Positions 1 to 7,651 of a stretch of DNA of 64,000 nucleotides are shown here, piece after piece (position 1 is the stretch's first letter; the number at the start of each line of letters is the position of its first letter). The position numbers and the translations under genes are program-made. The notes beneath the pieces are model-generated. The model was given only the letters and a program-made list of their open reading frames with translations, ran no database searches and had not been told where the DNA came from. This DNA is from Deltaproteobacteria bacterium UBA5205 (lineage in GTDB: Bacteria; Desulfobacterota; Syntrophorhabdia; Syntrophorhabdales; Syntrophorhabdaceae), in assembly GCA_002412715.1 (NCBI GenBank), contig DHVP01000004.1, forward strand, positions 139,006 to 203,005, read 5' to 3'.

Positions 1-2
1 TG

Positions 3-323
3 CAGACCTGCGCCGTTGACTATTGTTTCGATCAGGCTACCCTGGACGACCTGGAGAAGAAAAGTTCCATGTCGGCGGTGGAGATGATGGAGAAGCAACT
101 GGCGATGTTTCCCGAGGCCAAATCCATCGAGGTCGAGACCGATGTCAAAAAAGGTGTTCCCTACGAGCAGATCCTTGCTGAACAGAACGAGAAGAAAGCC
201 GATCTCATAGTGATGTCATCTCATGGGAAGACGGGTCTCCTGGATTATCTGCTGGGAAGCGTGGCCGACAAGGTTCTCAAAGCGGCGGCATGTCCTGTCT
301 TGCTTATCAGAAAGCCGAAGTGA
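3..323 (+). CDS. Universal stress protein, C-terminal part (5' truncated by window edge)
   Basis: The open frame enters from the left edge and ends at TGA 321-323, leaving 106 residues of a UspA-fold protein, which is normally about 140-150 residues. The C-terminal nucleotide-binding segment is visible: MSSHGKTG followed by LLGSVADKV and the closing strand CPVLLIRK. It is close to the ATP-binding consensus G-2x-G-9x-G(S/T), except that the first Gly is Ser. The ATG at 69 is internal, because the frame is open and protein-like upstream of it. It heads a redox/stress gene cluster on the same strand. The true start lies outside the window. Confidence 0.9.
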   Translation, partial: QTCAVDYCFDQATLDDLEKKSSMSAVEMMEKQLAMFPEAKSIEVETDVKKGVPYEQILAEQNEKKADLIVMSSHGKTGLLDYLLGSVADKVLKAAACPVLLIRKPK

Positions 324-413
324 GACAGTCTCAATCGCGGGGACGACGAGGCTTTCCCGGCATGCCCCGGGATTTGCAGAGCATAAAGACACTTGTTCGG
401 GGAGGCGGCGCTT

Positions 414-605
414 ATGATAGTAAGAATCGATGAAGACTTGTGCTCGCAGTGCGGGTCTTGTACAGAGATATGTCCGGAAGTCTTCCTTATGGAAGACGAC
501 GAGGTAATTGTAAAGATAGGCGAAAAGCCTGTACCACGACAATACGAAGAGGCATGCCGGGAAGCTGCCGATGCGTGTCCAACGGAGGCGATTGCAATTG
601 ATTGA
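414..605 (+). CDS. Small ferredoxin, single [4Fe-4S] type
   Basis: This 63-residue protein has an N-terminal CSQCGSCTEICP motif and a C-terminal ACPTEAIAI motif. One complete C-x2-C-x2-C set plus the distal CP ligand can hold one [4Fe-4S] cluster. The second cluster of classical ferredoxins is absent; the extra Cys pair (in EICP and EACRE) could form a disulfide, as in known single-cluster ferredoxins. ATG 414 was chosen over an upstream in-frame start at 393 because GGAGGCGG lies just before it at 401-408. It lies 34 bases before the superoxide reductase gene and is a plausible electron donor to it, but that is inference. Confidence 0.88.
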   Translation: MIVRIDEDLCSQCGSCTEICPEVFLMEDDEVIVKIGEKPVPRQYEEACREAADACPTEAIAID

Positions 606-639
606 TAAAATGGTACGTTCTTCAGGAGGGGTGGGAATA

Positions 640-1035
640 ATGAACAGATTAGGTCCGTTGTTTCAGGTAGAGGATTGGAAGAAGGAAAAGCACGTCCCGG
701 TAATCGATTGTCCCGATAAGGTTGCCGCAGGCAAGCCCTTTGTCATCAATGTGACGATCGGAAAGGAGATCCCTCATCCGAATACGTGCGAACACCACAT
801 CAAATGGGTCCAGGTTTTCTACAAGCCCGATGATGACAAATTCTCTTACCAGATCGCGCACTGCGATTTCGCGGCCCATGGCGAGTCCGTGGCGGGACCC
901 GACAAAGGTCCGGTCGTGACCGATCACACCGTGAGTGTGGCCGTGTCTGTAAACAGTAAGGGGAGGGTCTACGCACTCAGCCTGTGCAACATACATGGCC
1001 TGTGGGAGAGCGGTAAGGATCTTCATATCATTTAG
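640..1035 (+). CDS. Superoxide reductase (neelaredoxin / class II desulfoferrodoxin domain)
   Basis: This 131-residue protein matches the iron-binding domain of superoxide reductases, which reduce superoxide to peroxide in the cytoplasm of anaerobes without releasing oxygen. The ligand-bearing segments are visible: KHVPVIDCP near the N-terminus, EIPHPNTCEHHIKWVQVF in the middle, and the C-terminal CNIHGLW supplying the axial Cys and a His. There is no N-terminal rubredoxin-like Cys4 domain, so it is the one-iron form. ATG 640 has a strong AGGAGGGG at 624-631; an upstream in-frame start at 571 lies inside the ferredoxin gene and is rejected. The function is known for the family; the donor here is not. 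Confidence 0.93.
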   Translation: MNRLGPLFQVEDWKKEKHVPVIDCPDKVAAGKPFVINVTIGKEIPHPNTCEHHIKWVQVFYKPDDDKFSYQIAHCDFAAHGESVAGPDKGPVVTDHTVSVAVSVNSKGRVYALSLCNIHGLWESGKDLHII

Positions 1036-1106
1036 GACACAGGCCGGGTCGAATTCGGTACAGCAGTGGCCCTTAAGTCAGGACGCCCGCGGAAAGGAAG
1101 AACATT

Positions 1107-1565
1107 ATGGAAGACGTAAAACGAATTCTCGTTGTGAGCAGATCCACCGAAGAGTGCAAGAAAGCGTTCCATTATGGTGTCTCGCTGGCGAGGTTCTATG
1201 GCGCGGAGCTTTCCATTCTCCATATCGAATACGACCCCTTTGCCAGAGTGGGCCTCCATTATCTTGCCAGCCTTGGCCGCTTTCAGGAAGAGTATCAGGC
1301 CCGCGAAAAAGAGATAAGGGGTGAGATCGATGCAATGATACAGGATGAAAAAGCGGTGGGAATGGCCATCACGGAAATGGTGGAACAAGGCGAACCCGTC
1401 GAGCAGACCATGGAGGCCGTGAAGAAATGCGGGACCGATCTCGTTATCATGGCAGCCCACGAGGAGGGGAGGATCGAACGTATGATTTACGGCAGGAGCA
1501 CCCATGAGATCTTGAGAAGGCTACCCTGCTCGCTCATGCTCGTGAAGGGAAAATTGTCGCCGTGA
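1107..1565 (+). CDS. Universal stress protein (UspA family)
   Basis: This full-length 152-residue Usp-fold protein has an N-terminal strand KRILVVSRSTEE, a second strand LSILHIEYD, and a C-terminal IYGRSTHEILRRLPCSLMLVK. The glycine-rich loop (EEGRIERMIYGRST) only partly keeps the G-2x-G-9x-G(S/T) nucleotide-binding pattern, so ATP binding is uncertain. It has an AAGGAAG ribosome-binding site and follows the superoxide reductase gene by 71 bases. It is the second Usp gene of the cluster, consistent with a stress-responsive transcription unit. Confidence 0.9.
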   Translation: MEDVKRILVVSRSTEECKKAFHYGVSLARFYGAELSILHIEYDPFARVGLHYLASLGRFQEEYQAREKEIRGEIDAMIQDEKAVGMAITEMVEQGEPVEQTMEAVKKCGTDLVIMAAHEEGRIERMIYGRSTHEILRRLPCSLMLVKGKLSP

Positions 1566-1590
1566 TCCGCTTGATTACCGGTAACAACCA

Positions 1591-1953
1591 ATGATCCGGG
1601 TCAAAAGGATTTACGAGGACCCTTCTCATGATGATGGCGTGAGAGTTCTCGTAGACAGGTTGTGGCCGCGCGGCTTGAGCCGGGAAGAGGCGAAGGTCGA
1701 TCTATGGTTGAAAGAGATCGCACCCAGTGATGCCCTGCGCAAATGGTTTGGCCATGACGAGACAAAGTGGACACAGTTCGAAGAAAGGTATTTCAGGGAG
1801 CTCGATGAGAAGGGCGAGATCCTGGAAAGTGTTTCCCAAATGTCAAAAAAACAAGTGACCCTTCTCTATGGCGCCAAAGATAAACAGCACAACAATGCCG
1901 TTGCCCTGAAGGAATATCTGACCGCTCGGGGCGACAGGATCGGGAGCGTATGA
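1591..1953 (+). CDS. DUF488 family protein (YeaO-like)
   Basis: This 120-residue protein carries the family hallmarks RVLVDRLWPRGLS near residues 18-30, the WLKEIAPSDALRKWFGHD segment, and a C-terminal LLYGAKDKQHNNAVALKEYL. The biochemical function of this widespread small family is not established. Its stop codon overlaps the start of the following etfB-type gene (ATGA at 1950-1953), so the two are translationally coupled. It begins 25 bases after the upstream Usp gene. Confidence 0.88.
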   Translation: MIRVKRIYEDPSHDDGVRVLVDRLWPRGLSREEAKVDLWLKEIAPSDALRKWFGHDETKWTQFEERYFRELDEKGEILESVSQMSKKQVTLLYGAKDKQHNNAVALKEYLTARGDRIGSV

Positions 1954-2786
1954 ACTTTGTCTGCTGCATCAAGCAGGTGCCCGACACCTCCGAAGTGAAG
2001 ATCGACCCCGAGACGAACACCCTCATGCGTTCCGGCGTTGAGTCCATCTCCAACCCTTATGACCTCGTAGCACTGGAAACGGCTCTCATTCTGAGGGACA
2101 AATACGGCGGGTGGGTGACGGCCCTCAGCATGGGACCCCCCCAGGCCGAGCAGGTATTGAAAGAGGCCATATCGCTTGGCGCAGACGCCGCCGTCCTGTT
2201 GTCCGACCGGGCTTTCGCGGGTGCGGATACTCTTGCCACCAGCTACACCCTCTACAAAGCCATCCGAAATCTGGACGTGGATCGGCCCGTGGACATAGTG
2301 CTATGCGGAAAACAGGCCATTGACGGCGACACCGCGCAGGTTGGGCCCGGCGTTGCCACGCGGCTTGGCTTTACCCAATTTACCTCGGTGGTTGAAATAC
2401 GGGAGTTAAACACATCCGACAGGCACATCACGGTGAAGAGGAGGGTCGAGGGGGGGTTTGAGGTTGTAAGGGGCCCCTTGCCGACTGTCATTACCGTTGA
2501 CCTTGGCCTTGCGCGACCGAGAAGGGCTTCCCTTCCCGGGCTGATACTTTCCCTGCGAACCGTAATCGACAGGTGGGACGCGGATGCCGTCGGGGCCGAG
2601 GCGACAAAAATTGGATTGAAAGGTTCGCCCACCTGGGTGAGAAGGATATTCTCGCCCCCGCTGAAAGAAGGAGGGCCTGTTTTTGATGGCCGCAAGGATC
2701 CTGTCCCGGCCGTGGAACGTTTCCTTGACGCTATTGTTGCCGATGGGGAGTTGACCTCGGAACTGTTTAAAAACCCGGGAGTCTGA
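1950..2786 (+). CDS. fixA: Electron transfer flavoprotein beta subunit (FixA/EtfB)
   Basis: This 278-residue ETF beta subunit has the family signature at the N-terminus (CCIKQVPDTSEVKID, ISNPYDLVALETAL) and the nucleotide-binding segment CGKQAIDGDTAQVGPGVA at about 118-135. It pairs with the alpha subunit encoded next to it to hold FAD and, in bifurcating members, a second flavin in place of AMP. Gene order A-B-C-X, with a quinone-oxidoreductase and a ferredoxin-like protein downstream, is the FixABCX arrangement. That arrangement is linked in other bacteria to NADH oxidation bifurcated to ferredoxin and quinone. It starts inside the stop codon of the DUF488 gene. Confidence 0.93.
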   Translation: MNFVCCIKQVPDTSEVKIDPETNTLMRSGVESISNPYDLVALETALILRDKYGGWVTALSMGPPQAEQVLKEAISLGADAAVLLSDRAFAGADTLATSYTLYKAIRNLDVDRPVDIVLCGKQAIDGDTAQVGPGVATRLGFTQFTSVVEIRELNTSDRHITVKRRVEGGFEVVRGPLPTVITVDLGLARPRRASLPGLILSLRTVIDRWDADAVGAEATKIGLKGSPTWVRRIFSPPLKEGGPVFDGRKDPVPAVERFLDAIVADGELTSELFKNPGV

Positions 2787-2791
2787 TCGAG

Positions 2792-4054
2792 ATGTCCCAA
2801 AATTCAAAGGGTATCGATGTTGCCGCGATAATTCCCGACAGGTGTATCGGATGCCAGATTTGCGCTGGTGAGTGTCCTGTCGGGGCGATAGAAATGTCCG
2901 GGGGTGTGGCGCGCATTGACCCTGAGGTCTGCATAGGATGCGGAAAATGCTTTGAGGTCTGCCCTGTCGAAGCGGTCAGTTTTGAGCCGAAAAGACCACG
3001 GGAGACCCCGCAGAGGATTCCGGGGGTACCGGAAGACAGATTTTCCGAATACCGTGGTGTCGCAGTCTTCCTAGAGGTGGCGCACGGACAGGTGGCCCCG
3101 GTGTCATGGGAACTTGCGGGCAAGGCAAGGGAACTTTCGCGGAGGCTTGGCACTGCAGTGATTGCTCTCATTGCCGGCCACGAACTCAAGGACGTTGCCA
3201 CGGAGGCCCTGGAATACGGCTGTGATGAAGTCCACGTTATCGACGATACCCTGCTCGGATCTTACCTTTCGAGTCCGTACGGTAAAGCGGTGACGGATCT
3301 TACCAATACCGTAAAACCGGAGATCCTGCTTATGGGTGCCACCGCGCTCGGCAGGGACCTGGCGAGTGTCGTTGCAACAAACGTGGAAACGGGGCTTACC
3401 GCAGACTGCACGGGACTGGATATTGATGAGGAAAAGCGCCTGCTTCTCATGACGAGGCCGGCCTTTGGCGGCAATATCATGGCGACCATCTTCTGCGAGA
3501 ACCATCGTCCGCAAATGAGTACGGTCAGGCCCGGGGTCTTCAGGGCCGGGGAGAGAAAAACCGGCAGGACGGGCGCGGTCCATCATCATCCTTTTGTACC
3601 TCCCGTCGGGGAGGTGCCCGAGATCCTGGATTTCGTAAGGGACAACACCGGCGAGACCGGCCTGGATATCGGCAGATTCCCGTCGCTGGTCGTTGTGGGA
3701 AAAGGGGCCTGCGATCCCGAGTCGATGCCGATGTTTCAGGAGCTTGCCGACCTTATCGGCGGGGTCGTGGCCTGCTCGAGACCGGTTGTCGAAGCGGGGT
3801 TGATGCCCTATGAGCGGCAAGTGGGACAGACGGGGAAGACAGTCGCACCAAAGCTGTACTTTGCCATCGGCGTGTCGGGGGCCATACAGCACCTTGTCGG
3901 TATGCAGGGTTCCCGCAGGATCGTAGCGATCAACTCCGATCCTCACGCACCGATATTCGGGGTTTCCGATACCGGACTGATCGGGGATTACAGGGATGTG
4001 GTGCCTCTTGTGATTAAAGGGCTGAGAGAGGCCGTTTCCAAACGGCAGGGATGA
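2792..4054 (+). CDS. fixB: Electron transfer flavoprotein alpha subunit with N-terminal 2[4Fe-4S] ferredoxin domain (FixB/EtfA)
   Basis: This 420-residue fusion has two CxxCxxCxxxCP motifs at about residues 19-60 (CIGCQICAGECP and CIGCGKCFEVCP), then the ETF alpha N-terminal domain, and a C-terminal FAD domain with VGQTGKTVAPKLYFAIGVSG and VAINSDPHAPIF. The ferredoxin extension is found in ETF alphas of several anaerobes and offers an additional iron-sulfur route into or out of the flavin. It starts 5 bases after fixA with its own weak ribosome-binding site and is followed 6 bases later by fixC. Confidence 0.93.
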   Translation: MSQNSKGIDVAAIIPDRCIGCQICAGECPVGAIEMSGGVARIDPEVCIGCGKCFEVCPVEAVSFEPKRPRETPQRIPGVPEDRFSEYRGVAVFLEVAHGQVAPVSWELAGKARELSRRLGTAVIALIAGHELKDVATEALEYGCDEVHVIDDTLLGSYLSSPYGKAVTDLTNTVKPEILLMGATALGRDLASVVATNVETGLTADCTGLDIDEEKRLLLMTRPAFGGNIMATIFCENHRPQMSTVRPGVFRAGERKTGRTGAVHHHPFVPPVGEVPEILDFVRDNTGETGLDIGRFPSLVVVGKGACDPESMPMFQELADLIGGVVACSRPVVEAGLMPYERQVGQTGKTVAPKLYFAIGVSGAIQHLVGMQGSRRIVAINSDPHAPIFGVSDTGLIGDYRDVVPLVIKGLREAVSKRQG

Positions 4055-4060
4055 GGTAAT

Positions 4061-5365
4061 ATGCGGGAGGAATTTGAGGTGGCCATTGTGGGAGCAGGGC
4101 CTGCGGGAATCAGTGCGGCGCTGGCGCTGGCTGAAAAGGGTATCAAGGTTATCGTCTTTGAACGGGGAGAATTTCCGGGCGCCAAGAACGTGTCCGGGGG
4201 CGTTCTCTACGGTCACGATCTTGCCGAATCGGTACCGGATTTCATCAAGAGAGAGTGTCCGGTGGAACGAAATATAGTCGAATCCCGCTTGTGGTATCTA
4301 TCCCTGGACGGCGGGTTCAATGTCTCCTTTCGCGACAGGGCATTCGAAGAAGGACTGTCTTTTAACGCCTTTACCGTGGGACGGGCCAGATTCGACAGAT
4401 GGTTTGCCGGGATAGCCGAAGAAAAAGGGGTTCTTGTGGTCTGCGGGACTACGGTTACGGATCTCCTCAAGGATGGCGGCGGCCGCGTGACGGGCGTCAG
4501 GACGGACCGTTCCGACGGGGACGTCACGGCCCGCGTCGTCCTCATAGCTGATGGCGTCAACTCGGCCCTGGCAGCAAAAACAGGGTTTCGCCCGGAACCG
4601 AAACCGAGCGACGTTGCCCTGGCGGTTAAGGAGGTGATCGAGCTTCCGGAAGAGGTCATCAATGAAAGGTTTAACGTCGAGGCGGGCCACGGGGTTACCA
4701 TCGAGATCCTCGGAGAGATCACGAAAGGAATGGATGGCGTTGCCGTAATATACACCAACAAGAATTCCCTTTCCCTTTGCATCGGAGCCAATCTTTTCGA
4801 TCTCATGAGCAACACCGTGAGGCCCTATGAGATGCTGGAAGAATTCAAAGGGCATCCCATGGTCGCTCCGCTCATCAAATCGGGCCGTCCCCGGGAATAC
4901 ATGGCCCACTGGCTGGCCGAGGGGGGCTACGATACGATACCGCACCTCTACGGTGACGGCTACCTCATCGCCGGGGAGTCGGGGATGCTGTTCAACGCCC
5001 TCCATCGGGAAGGATCGAACATGGCAATGGCTTCGGGGCGTCTCGCCGCACTGACGATCGCCGGTGCGCTGGCGAGAGGCGACACCGGCAGCGAAGGCCT
5101 CGCGGGATACGCCGCCGCATTGCAGGGATCGTATGTAATGAAAGACCTGAAGAAATATAGGAGGTTCAACCGGTTTCTCCTGAACCATAAGGAACTCTTC
5201 TCTACGCTTCCCCGGCTGGGGGCATCCGCGGCACGGGAGATGTTGACGGTAGACGGGGTATCGAAAAAGGAAAAGCAAACCTCCATTCGCCGAAGAATTC
5301 AGGGGGCGATCCCGCTGGCAAGACTTGCCAGGCTCCTGTGGGCCGGCGCAAGGAGTATCGGATGA
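4061..5365 (+). CDS. fixC: ETF-quinone oxidoreductase family flavoprotein (FixC)
   Basis: This 434-residue FAD protein begins with a dinucleotide fold (VAIVGAGPAGISAALALAEK, residues 7-26) and continues with ERGEFPGAKNVSGGVLYG, typical of FixC/ETF-QO. A second FAD contact, GYLIAGESGMLFNALHREG, lies at about 304-322. In ETF-QO the iron-sulfur cluster is in the same chain; here the cysteines are missing from the C-terminus and the separate fixX gene supplies them, as in Fix complexes. The product should pass electrons from the ETF to membrane quinone. Its stop overlaps the fixX start (ATGA at 5362). Confidence 0.92.
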   Translation: MREEFEVAIVGAGPAGISAALALAEKGIKVIVFERGEFPGAKNVSGGVLYGHDLAESVPDFIKRECPVERNIVESRLWYLSLDGGFNVSFRDRAFEEGLSFNAFTVGRARFDRWFAGIAEEKGVLVVCGTTVTDLLKDGGGRVTGVRTDRSDGDVTARVVLIADGVNSALAAKTGFRPEPKPSDVALAVKEVIELPEEVINERFNVEAGHGVTIEILGEITKGMDGVAVIYTNKNSLSLCIGANLFDLMSNTVRPYEMLEEFKGHPMVAPLIKSGRPREYMAHWLAEGGYDTIPHLYGDGYLIAGESGMLFNALHREGSNMAMASGRLAALTIAGALARGDTGSEGLAGYAAALQGSYVMKDLKKYRRFNRFLLNHKELFSTLPRLGASAAREMLTVDGVSKKEKQTSIRRRIQGAIPLARLARLLWAGARSIG

Positions 5366-5643
5366 AAGTCAAAGTTGAGGACAAGCTCTTTCTGGACCGA
5401 TTTCGGGTGGACGAGGAGGCACACATCCGGATCATCGATAACGATATTTGTATCAAGAATTGCCTCGACCAGCCGTGCCTGTATTTTTGCCCTGCCAATG
5501 TTTACAAACTTGAAAAGGACAGGATCACCGTGGCCTACGAAGGCTGCCTGGAATGCGGTTCCTGTCGTATCGGCTGCCCCCGCCTGAATATAGAGTGGAG
5601 ATTTCCGACGGGTGGTTACGGCATTGCCCATAAGTTTGGCTAG
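5362..5643 (+). CDS. fixX: Ferredoxin-like protein FixX
   Basis: This 93-residue protein with CIKNCLDQPCLYFCPANVY and CLECGSCRIGCP motifs matches the iron-sulfur subunit of FixABCX. It is the detached equivalent of the C-terminal ferredoxin domain of ETF-quinone oxidoreductase. ATG 5362 overlaps the fixC stop codon; an earlier in-frame start at 5338 lies inside fixC and is rejected. It completes the four-gene Fix set, and 57 bases separate it from the hemerythrin-like gene. Confidence 0.92.
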   Translation: MKVKVEDKLFLDRFRVDEEAHIRIIDNDICIKNCLDQPCLYFCPANVYKLEKDRITVAYEGCLECGSCRIGCPRLNIEWRFPTGGYGIAHKFG

Positions 5644-5700
5644 ACAGGCAAGAGGCGGGTGGTGAGTAAATAAACGGCAAAGAAAAAAAGGAGGTTGCAT

Positions 5701-6249
5701 ATGCTGCCAATAGCCCCTCTCATGATTGAACACAGACTTATAGAAAAGTTGATTGGAGTGATCGAGAACGAGGTGGACTGGTGCGAACAGAATAGCAACA
5801 TCAGCATGGAACTTGTTGATATCGTGATAGATTTCATTGGGAATTATGGCGACAGATGCCATCATGGGAAGGAGGAGGGCATCCTCTTCAGAGAGCTGAG
5901 GAAGAAGTCTATGTCAGCGGAACTCGTTGCGATCATGGAGGAACTGTCGGAAGAGCACCGTGAGTCCAGGGCGAGCGTCGCCCGGTTGGTGGAGGCACGT
6001 GACAGGTACATGCAGGGCGACAAAATGGCCTTACCGGAAATCGTTGACAGTCTGCGATTTATAAAGAGCCTTTATCCTGCTCACATAGAGAAGGAAGATA
6101 AAATGTTTTTCCTCCCCTGCATGGATTATTTCTCAGACCAGGAAAAAGAGGCCATGCTCAAGGAGGAGTCGGATTTCGACATGCGCATCATACACCGGAT
6201 CTACAGGGACAAGGCGCAAAAAGCCCGGCAGTTTTTGTCGTGCACGTGA
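5701..6249 (+). CDS. Hemerythrin HHE-domain protein
   Basis: This 182-residue protein is a four-helix hemerythrin/HHE cation-binding protein. Candidate di-iron ligands are visible in IEHRLIEKL (helix 1), CHHGKEEGILF (helix 2), EEHRESRASV (helix 3) and YPAHIEKEDKMFF (helix 4). Family members bind oxygen, NO or act in iron or oxidative homeostasis. ATG 5701 is preceded by a strong AAGGAGG (5688-5694). An in-frame TTG six bases earlier is unlikely because it overlaps the Shine-Dalgarno spacing. It follows fixX and fits the oxygen-defence theme. Confidence 0.9.
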   Translation: MLPIAPLMIEHRLIEKLIGVIENEVDWCEQNSNISMELVDIVIDFIGNYGDRCHHGKEEGILFRELRKKSMSAELVAIMEELSEEHRESRASVARLVEARDRYMQGDKMALPEIVDSLRFIKSLYPAHIEKEDKMFFLPCMDYFSDQEKEAMLKEESDFDMRIIHRIYRDKAQKARQFLSCT

Positions 6250-6310
6250 AAAGATAGAAGATTATCCCACGCCTCCGGCCTTTTCGGCGAGAGGAAAAAA
6301 AACAAAAAGC

Positions 6311-6355
6311 AATCATAGGTCCCATAGGTCTTATACGACTTATAGGACCTATGAT
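6311..6355. repeat. Dispersed palindromic repeat, copy 1
   Basis: Perfect 12-base inverted arms (AATCATAGGTCC at 6311-6322 and its complement at 6344-6355) surround a nearly palindromic centre containing TCTTATACGAC. The same element recurs at 27406-27451 and 48304-48341. It sits between the convergent hemerythrin gene and tRNA-Leu and could work as a bidirectional terminator. The rest of the gap 6250-6555 holds nothing else I recognise. Confidence 0.85.
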
Positions 6356-6555
6356 TCTTCGAAGGACCAGCACACTCATTACCTGGTCCCGGTTGGATAT
6401 TTGACCGGGATTCGTATTTTTGTTGCTTCCCGCTCGCAGACCGAGGAACGGGTGCAAGGCCAAGTTTTTATACAAAAACCGCATCGGATGATATACAATG
6501 AAGCGTTTGAAAAGGCGCAGGGACGTAACGATGGAGTGCGAAAGAATAAAAAATA

Positions 6556-6640
6556 TGCCGAAGACGGGACTTGAACCCACACAGGCAAATTGCCTACTAG
6601 ACCCTGAATCTAGCGCGTCTGCCAATTCCGCCACTTCGGC
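6556..6640 (-). tRNA. tRNA-Leu (anticodon CAG)
   Basis: The minus strand folds as a class II tRNA. The 7-base acceptor stem GCCGAAG pairs with CTTCGGC. The D arm contains GGCGGAATTGGCAGACGC. The anticodon stem CTAGA/TCTAG carries the loop TTCAGGG, with the anticodon at 6604-6606. There is a long variable arm (AGGCAATTTGCCT) and the T loop GGTTCAAGTCC. The discriminator is A (6556); CCA is not encoded. A T-rich run follows on the minus strand. Confidence 0.96.
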
Positions 6641-6648
6641 ACGCTATA

Positions 6649-6677
6649 AAGTTATATGTATGTGACAGATAAGTCAA
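6649..6677 (-). promoter_or_regulatory. Probable sigma70 promoter of tRNA-Leu
   Basis: On the minus strand TTGACT (6672-6677) is followed after 17 bases by TAACTT, or after 15 bases by TATAAC (6651-6656), just upstream of the tRNA. The -35 lies against the ribF ribosome-binding site on the other strand, so the two units diverge from overlapping DNA. Confidence 0.45.
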
Positions 6678-6686
6678 GAGGTGACG

Positions 6687-7619
6687 ATGAAAATCTTTGA
6701 ATCTTTCGATGTGGCCGCTAAATTTCCCAATCCTGTTCTTACTATCGGAAACTACGACGGCGTGCATATCGGCCACAAACGCATCATCAAGAGGGTTGTA
6801 GAAAAGGCCGCCGAGATATCGGGTACCCCCATGCTCATGACCTTCGCTCCTCACCCCCACAGTATTCTCAAACCGGATTCCTATATTCGCCTGATTACAC
6901 CGCCATCCGTCAAGGAGCGCCTCGTTGCAGAAAACGGTATCGAGGTTATGTTTGTAATCCCCTTTAGCGCACATCTGAGGTCGATAGCCCCGCAAAGTTT
7001 TATCGAGGATATCCTTATCGGCAAGCTGGGCGTTGCCGGCGTCATTGTCGGGTATGATTTCCGCTTTGGAAAGGGCGGGGCCGGAGATGTGGAGATGCTC
7101 CGCGACTTCGCCCGGAGAAAGGGATTCTATTTCGACGTAGTGGAGGCCATCACCATCGATGACGAAAAGATCGGCAGCAACCGGATACGAAGGCTCATCA
7201 TGGACGGCGATGTAAAGAAGGCAAATGAGCTGCTGGACCGCCCCCATATGATCGAGGGCGTCGTCGTCCACGGCGTCAACCGGGGGAAGAACATGGGTTT
7301 CCCCACAATCAACTTTGAGACCGTTTTCGAACTCATACCCCATAATGGCGTGTATATAACCGAAGTGGAATTCGACGGCAAAAGATGGCCCTCGGTCACC
7401 AACATCGGTTTCAACCCCACCTTCGACGGGAAAAAGCTCCTCGTCGAGACGCATATCCTTGGTTACGTCGGTGACCTCTACGACCGCGATGTTAAGATCT
7501 ATTTCCACGACCGCATCAGGTCTGAGAGAAAATTCAAGGATATGGCGGAACTGAAAGGAAGGATAGCGGCGGACGTCTCAATCGCAAAAGAGTATTTTCA
7601 AAACCGCCCGAGCGTTTGA
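6687..7619 (+). CDS. ribF: Bifunctional riboflavin kinase / FAD synthetase
   Basis: This 310-residue RibF makes FMN from riboflavin and then FAD. The N-terminal nucleotidyltransferase domain has TIGNYDGVHIGHKRII and TFAPHPHSIL (about 20-65), then GYDFRFGKGGAGD. The C-terminal kinase domain begins with GVVVHGVNRGKNMGFPTIN. ATG 6687 is chosen because AGAGGTG precedes it; an in-frame GTG at 6681 overlaps that site. It stands alone between the divergent tRNA-Leu and the convergent response-regulator gene. The flavoprotein-rich Fix cluster is nearby, but it is not in the same unit. Confidence 0.95.
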   Translation: MKIFESFDVAAKFPNPVLTIGNYDGVHIGHKRIIKRVVEKAAEISGTPMLMTFAPHPHSILKPDSYIRLITPPSVKERLVAENGIEVMFVIPFSAHLRSIAPQSFIEDILIGKLGVAGVIVGYDFRFGKGGAGDVEMLRDFARRKGFYFDVVEAITIDDEKIGSNRIRRLIMDGDVKKANELLDRPHMIEGVVVHGVNRGKNMGFPTINFETVFELIPHNGVYITEVEFDGKRWPSVTNIGFNPTFDGKKLLVETHILGYVGDLYDRDVKIYFHDRIRSERKFKDMAELKGRIAADVSIAKEYFQNRPSV

Positions 7620-7651
7620 AAACGATTGCCTCGCGCCCTGGCGATCTTCTA

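Noticed and set aside
3104..4216. Long open frame on the minus strand opposite fixB
   Set aside because: It mirrors a clearly conserved ETF alpha gene, has low-complexity His/Arg-rich translation and no family resemblance.
7620..7651. Terminator between the convergent ribF and REC-HD genes
   Set aside because: The 32-base gap shows no inverted repeat or T tract that I could support.
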